64,000 nt of DNA, taken from an uncultured Clostridia bacterium (lineage in GTDB: Bacteria; Bacillota; Clostridia; Oscillospirales; Ruminococcaceae). A program made the translations under genes and the position numbers. Below are positions 60,249 through 64,000 of this stretch, piece by piece; the stretch's first letter is position 1, and each line of letters starts with the position of its first letter. A model generated the notes under the pieces. The model was not told the origin of the DNA. It did no database searches and saw nothing but the letters and a program-made list of their open reading frames with translations. The DNA lies in the NCBI GenBank assembly GCA_947628655.1, contig CANRAS010000002.1, positions 1 to 64,000 on the forward strand, written 5' to 3'.

Positions 60249-60644
60249 TTATTCCTCCTCATTCTTGTTGTCGTTATTATTCGATTTGTAAATCTCAGCC
60301 GTAAAATGGTGATAGCCGAGCAAATAGTTCGGGTCAAGCGCGCTGTCGTTTGCGTATTTAGAAATCGTCAGTTTCCCCATGATTTCATTTAACATCTTCT
60401 CATAGCGCAAACCCGTGCGCCTGCCGTATTCGTTTGTTTTGTCAAGGTACGGGAGCAATTTTTCCGCGATGATTTTCCAAGTCGTCCACGGTCTTTGGGC
60501 GAACACGCTCCAATATCTGCGCGCGTTTGTTACACGGTTGTTTTTTTCGTCCTTTTCGTAAGTATTCCTTTCAGCCGCGTCCGCTATAGCAAGCAGACAG
60601 CCGAAAAGATAACTGCGGTCGGTTTCGTTTTTGTCGTAAGCCAT
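60249..60644 (-). CDS. cas11c: Cas11c small subunit from an internal start in cas8c
   Basis: 131 residues in frame with the 3' end of cas8c. On the minus strand AGGAAGGAG precedes ATG 60644 by eight bases, an unusually strong ribosome site inside a gene. The product (MAYDKNETDRSYLFGCLLAI; RRYWSVFAQRPWTTWKIIAE; LLPYLDKTNEYGRRTGLRYE) is helical. In known I-C systems the small subunit is made exactly this way. Confidence 0.85.
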   Translation of the reverse strand: MAYDKNETDRSYLFGCLLAIADAAERNTYEKDEKNNRVTNARRYWSVFAQRPWTTWKIIAEKLLPYLDKTNEYGRRTGLRYEKMLNEIMGKLTISKYANDSALDPNYLLGYHHFTAEIYKSNNNDNKNEEE

Positions 60645-62135
60645 AGTAGTAACTCCTTCCTTTCGGTCAATGTTGAATTTTCGTATCAGTCCGCAAGCGG
60701 TTTCGAGAACCTTGCGGTGATTGTTGTATTTCTCCTCATAAGCTAACGGATTAGACGCTTTCCTGCAAATTGCCCGCACAATATCCGCAGGCAGTTTTCG
60801 CCCTTGCGTAATGCACGGGAGCAGGCGGAGGATAAGGTCTTTTCGCACCTCTGCCTTGCAGTCGAACCCCTTTGATGTTTCCGTGCCGTATGCGTAATTT
60901 GTAATTTCATAAACGGAAAACGAATTGATTTTCGCGCGTTTGCCGTAACCTCTTACCGCCGCGATTTCCTCGTGCCATTTTACGAGATTATTGTAAAACG
61001 CCGAGCTTTGAAGTTCATCGTAAAACGACACCGAAAGCCGTCCCTGGGTCGCTGAATCTACGCACATTATCATTACTTTTGAGTTAAACGTAATTTCGGA
61101 TTTATTTCCGAAAATGCGCTTTTTAAGTAGTTCACTGTAGGATTTTTGTACATCGACTTCTGTTTCATCGGCGAACGGGTCATCGTCGTCATCGTCCTGT
61201 TCGGGCAATCCCTTGCAATAAACATCGGGGAGTTTTTCCATGGTACTCGCCCAAATTATTGACGTAAGCGAATTGTCAAAGCATATGCCCTGCCGTCTTA
61301 TCAGCCACTTTAGCGCGGCGTGCATTTTTTGACTAAATTCATAGCTTACCGAAAATGCCTCTTTATCGTTTGAAAATCTTCCGCGATAAACAAAATTCTG
61401 CTTGTTGTTCAGTTTGCTGTTTGTTGAAATCAACTTTGCCTTATCCCCGCTGTTTCGTATTTTCGACGGGTGTTTTTCAGCGGGCGGGAGAACTTTTCCG
61501 AGGGCGTAGCACAAAACAGGTTCGCCGAGCAATTGATTATAATAATCAATAAACTTTTCGGACAGCGCGTTATTTTTCCATGTTTCGGGTTCGTCAATGC
61601 CGTTTATTCTAAATCTAACAAAACTTTTTTGCTGTTGTTTCGTGTCTGTTTTTGAATTGTCCAGTTTCCCCGAAGTTTCATCAACCGACAGAACCCCGCA
61701 CCTTACTAAATCCGCAATAACTGTCCCTTTCTTGATATAACTGTAAAGCGCGTTTACGGCAGGGTGAGTGTATTCGCTTTCGCTCCAGTCTTTTAATTGC
61801 TCAATATAAAGGGAGAATTTTTTGGAGTTGTCGCCGTCTTTTCCGTCAACATATTTAGGATAGTCGGCGGCTATGTATTCCAGCGTGTCCGCAAACGGCA
61901 TTGCCGCGTCGCCGCTTGTCCTGCTCGCGGAATCCTCGGTCACTTGTATCGGGGTGTTTTGACCCTCTTCTTTTGAAAGTTTTCGCGCCTCAACAAAATC
62001 CCCGTTATTATTCAGCGTAATTTGTATCTGCGCGTTTGCGGTGGAGTGTGAAATTTTCGGCAGTCCGTCCTCTCCGTCAAACTCCCTCCCGCATTGCGTT
62101 TCGTAGACGCTGAAAAGTTCTTGTTCCCAGCTCAA
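60249..62135 (-). CDS. cas8c: Cas8c (Csd1) large subunit
   Basis: 628 residues. The N-terminal region up to about residue 500 is the PAM-recognising large subunit (FVRFRINGIDEPETWKNNAL; YRGRFSNDKEAFSVSYEFSQ; VMIMCVDSATQGRLSVSFY). The C-terminal ~130 residues also encode Cas11c from an internal start at 60644. The start overlaps the cas5 stop by four bases. An acidic loop (EQDDDDDDPFADETE) near residue 330 is notable. Confidence 0.95.
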   Translation of the reverse strand: MSWEQELFSVYETQCGREFDGEDGLPKISHSTANAQIQITLNNNGDFVEARKLSKEEGQNTPIQVTEDSASRTSGDAAMPFADTLEYIAADYPKYVDGKDGDNSKKFSLYIEQLKDWSESEYTHPAVNALYSYIKKGTVIADLVRCGVLSVDETSGKLDNSKTDTKQQQKSFVRFRINGIDEPETWKNNALSEKFIDYYNQLLGEPVLCYALGKVLPPAEKHPSKIRNSGDKAKLISTNSKLNNKQNFVYRGRFSNDKEAFSVSYEFSQKMHAALKWLIRRQGICFDNSLTSIIWASTMEKLPDVYCKGLPEQDDDDDDPFADETEVDVQKSYSELLKKRIFGNKSEITFNSKVMIMCVDSATQGRLSVSFYDELQSSAFYNNLVKWHEEIAAVRGYGKRAKINSFSVYEITNYAYGTETSKGFDCKAEVRKDLILRLLPCITQGRKLPADIVRAICRKASNPLAYEEKYNNHRKVLETACGLIRKFNIDRKEGVTTMAYDKNETDRSYLFGCLLAIADAAERNTYEKDEKNNRVTNARRYWSVFAQRPWTTWKIIAEKLLPYLDKTNEYGRRTGLRYEKMLNEIMGKLTISKYANDSALDPNYLLGYHHFTAEIYKSNNNDNKNEEE

Positions 62136-62887
62136 ATTTCATCGCCTCCGCATAAAGTTAATAAATCTTCTTCAAGCACGCCCGAAAAGTTTCCGAGTTC
62201 CCTGCCGAACGGTTTAATTGCCTGCGGTTTTATATGGCGCTTTATTGTACATTCCGTCGGGGGAATAAATTCGATAACGCCGTTTTTCATCACGGGGTTC
62301 CAGAAACGCACCGTAAGCAGTCCCTTGTCCTCCGGAAGTTCCGCCTCGTCCGCATACGTTATGCCGTGGTACATAAGGCTGTACGGGATTTCACCCGTGT
62401 TGTCATAATACCCCGCGCCCTCGCCGAATTTGCACGGCTCGACATAGCCTTGACATTCGCGTGTGCCGAGGAAAATATCGCGCCGCCCGCCGCGCTCTAT
62501 CATTCGTCTTGCTATTGACAAATGCTTTCCCTCGCTGCGGTCACATTCGAGTTCGGGACGGTTTTTGTTCCATTCAAAATGCGCCTTGACTTGATAACGC
62601 ACGTCGTCAAGATAAGTATAGTAAGCAAGGTCGTTACTGCCGCCGTTGTACTTTATCGGTCGTATTCCCCGGCGCACCGTTTTTATCTGATTTACTACGC
62701 GCACTTTGTCTATCACCCATATTATCGTCGGTTTCCAGTACACGCTCTGCATTATGCCTTTAAGAGCCTCGTATGTCGGTATCATATATGTACACCGCTC
62801 GCCGCCTACTTTTGTAAGAATATCGGTAAACAGCGCCGATGCTCCCGTCACCTGAAATTCAACACCCCGTTCTCCGTCATTGTTCAC
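62132..62887 (-). CDS. cas5c: Cas5c, crRNA-processing subunit
   Basis: 251 residues from GTG 62887, seven bases after AAAGGAG on the minus strand; the longer open frame lies inside cas3 and lacks a site. VEFQVTGASALFTDILTKVG, TYMIPTYEALKGIMQSVYWK, PTIIWVIDKVRVVNQIKT and IFLGTRECQGYVEPCKFG are typical. In I-C systems Cas5 cuts the precursor RNA in the repeat, taking the role of Cas6, which is absent here. Confidence 0.96.
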   Translation of the reverse strand: MNNDGERGVEFQVTGASALFTDILTKVGGERCTYMIPTYEALKGIMQSVYWKPTIIWVIDKVRVVNQIKTVRRGIRPIKYNGGSNDLAYYTYLDDVRYQVKAHFEWNKNRPELECDRSEGKHLSIARRMIERGGRRDIFLGTRECQGYVEPCKFGEGAGYYDNTGEIPYSLMYHGITYADEAELPEDKGLLTVRFWNPVMKNGVIEFIPPTECTIKRHIKPQAIKPFGRELGNFSGVLEEDLLTLCGGDEI

Positions 62888-62900
62888 AATATCACTCCTT

Positions 62901-64000
62901 TCATATTTCAAGAAACACCCTTTCCGACGGATTTTCGCAAACCCCGTATTCGGCGTTATAATACCTGTCATCAAGCGCCAACGCACCGCTTGAAAGCGTA
63001 TAAACCGCGCCTTTCCCGCAAAGTTTTTCGTAAAAATTCGGATAAACATTTACGGTAAATTTCTGCGCCGTACGAAGTAACCTCGCCTGCTCGGCAGGCG
63101 TAATATCGGAATTTAATTTCGCAATAATCTCGCGAGCGTCGTCATTGTACGGCACAATAATCCCGACCGTTCCATCGGAAATCACCTCAAACAAGCTCCC
63201 TGCCGTCTTAAATGCCTGAGCGCAGTATTGCAAGTCTTTATCGTTTTTATGTTCGCAAAGTTCAAACCAATCTTTGTTCAACGAAAGGAAATCCACAAGA
63301 TTTCCGCTCGTTTTTTCCGTTCTGTAAAACAATTCATTGTCATAATTTTTGTAAAGTTCAGAGAAATACGTTTCCATACATTCCACGCCCAAATAGTCGT
63401 TAAATACTTCGCTTTGAAGTATCTCAATCGAAATATCTTTTGCGGTGGATATTTCGGGCAAACCTTTAAGACTTTCATCTCGCATATTAAGCAAATAAAC
63501 GGGGCGAATTTCTCCGCACTCGCCGTTTCTGTTGCAGCGTCCCGCCGCCTGCGCGGCGTTGTCCATGCCCGCTATCAGCCTTACAACACAACCGAACGAA
63601 ACGTCAACTCCTGCCTCGATAAGCTGTGTAGTAACGCAAATCAGCCCCGAAACATTTTCACGGAGCATTTTAATTATTTCCCGCCTGTGCTGAGGACACA
63701 TATTTGTGCTCAAATGAATTATCTCCGTGTCGGATTTTTCTTTCAGCGAAACGAACAAATCCATTGCCTCTTTTTTCGTATTCACGACAAGCAAAAGACT
63801 GCCGTATTCCGCTTGACGTTCGGCGCAGAAGAGGGCGATTTCATCGGTACTGTAACCCTCGGTGCAAAACAGGTTTTCGATTTTTACGCGCTTAAAAATT
63901 TCAAAATCTTCCGCAGTATTTCCGCTGATATTCGGCGTGATTTCGTCAAGTATTATCGGAAATTCTTTCAGCTTGTCAAACGGCGGTTGAGTAGCTGTGC
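62901..64000 (-). CDS. cas3: Cas3 helicase-nuclease, C-terminal part (cut by window end)
   Basis: The frame is open from the stop at 62901 to the end of the window. Helicase lobe 2 motifs are visible: LLLVVNTKKEAMDLFVSLKE, LICVTTQLIEAGVDVSFGC (motif V) and GMDNAAQAAGRCNRNGECGE (motif VI), followed by the C-terminal accessory domain (ITPAEQARLLRTAQKFTVNV). Walker A, DEAH and the HD nuclease domain lie beyond the window. It degrades DNA recruited by the Cascade complex. Confidence 0.96.
   Translation of the reverse strand, partial: TATQPPFDKLKEFPIILDEITPNISGNTAEDFEIFKRVKIENLFCTEGYSTDEIALFCAERQAEYGSLLLVVNTKKEAMDLFVSLKEKSDTEIIHLSTNMCPQHRREIIKMLRENVSGLICVTTQLIEAGVDVSFGCVVRLIAGMDNAAQAAGRCNRNGECGEIRPVYLLNMRDESLKGLPEISTAKDISIEILQSEVFNDYLGVECMETYFSELYKNYDNELFYRTEKTSGNLVDFLSLNKDWFELCEHKNDKDLQYCAQAFKTAGSLFEVISDGTVGIIVPYNDDAREIIAKLNSDITPAEQARLLRTAQKFTVNVYPNFYEKLCGKGAVYTLSSGALALDDRYYNAEYGVCENPSERVFLEI

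Noticed and set aside
1-64000. tRNA or rRNA genes
   Set aside because: None recognised; the integration target appears to be a protein gene rather than a tRNA.

Overview
The window looks like a Bacillota (Clostridia-type) chromosome segment carrying a large integrated siphophage-like prophage, followed by a host restriction gene remnant and a type I-C CRISPR-Cas locus. The evidence is the AGGAGG-type ribosome sites, DUF1492/ArpU-type late regulator, HK97-fold capsid module, P27-family small terminase, large serine recombinases and the I-C repeat. No rRNA or tRNA gene was seen, so the species cannot be named.

Layout. (1) 1-402: non-coding left end, dense in short inverted repeats of GTGTGCA and ATCGTTA type, then a near-consensus promoter. 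(2) 439-7667: a defence operon bounded by that promoter and a strong terminator: HTH protein, cytosine-5 DNA methyltransferase, PD-(D/E)XK (SacI-like) restriction endonuclease, HamA-like protein and HamB-like helicase (Hachiman type). (3) 7865-17326: early and replication genes, including sigma-like protein, SNF2 helicase, family A DNA polymerase, AEP-primase/SF3 helicase and VRR-NUC nuclease. (4) 17387-18646: DUF1492 late regulator, a likely target promoter with three TGGCAC boxes 10 bp apart, HNH nuclease and a probable cos region. (5) 18647-25193: small terminase, then a methylation cassette (S-adenosylmethionine synthetase, ParB-N4/N6 methyltransferase, large C5 methyltransferase) and small accessory genes. 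(6) 25312-44803: head, tail, and lysis genes in HK97-siphophage order, with a classic A_AAA_AAC -1 frameshift in the tail-assembly chaperone, a GH18-domain tail protein, holin and multidomain lysin. (7) 45097-49072: two small genes and two overlapping large serine recombinases. (8) 49225-53333: cargo island (HTH, DUF4268, membrane-anchored protein, GNAT, TfoX-N, NUDIX, HEAT).

The prophage ends inside a MmeI-family (type IIL/IIG) restriction-modification gene. Only the part from methyltransferase motif I onward remains (about 53521-55121), so integration appears to have split a host restriction gene at the codons for its conserved SAM-binding motif while bringing in a new restriction/Hachiman operon. 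Downstream lies a 26-repeat CRISPR array with the minus-strand order cas3(partial)-cas5-cas8c(+internal cas11c)-cas7-cas4-cas1-cas2-leader-array.

The most interesting points are the composite MTase-REase-HamA-HamB operon, in which the HamA-like protein lacks the expected E-x-K residues; the defence exchange implied by insertion into MmeI; a ~160 bp palindromic element duplicated on either side of the late region; phage-encoded metK beside two methyltransferases; two nearly identical CRISPR spacers; and several repeated leader and promoter motifs inside the phage.
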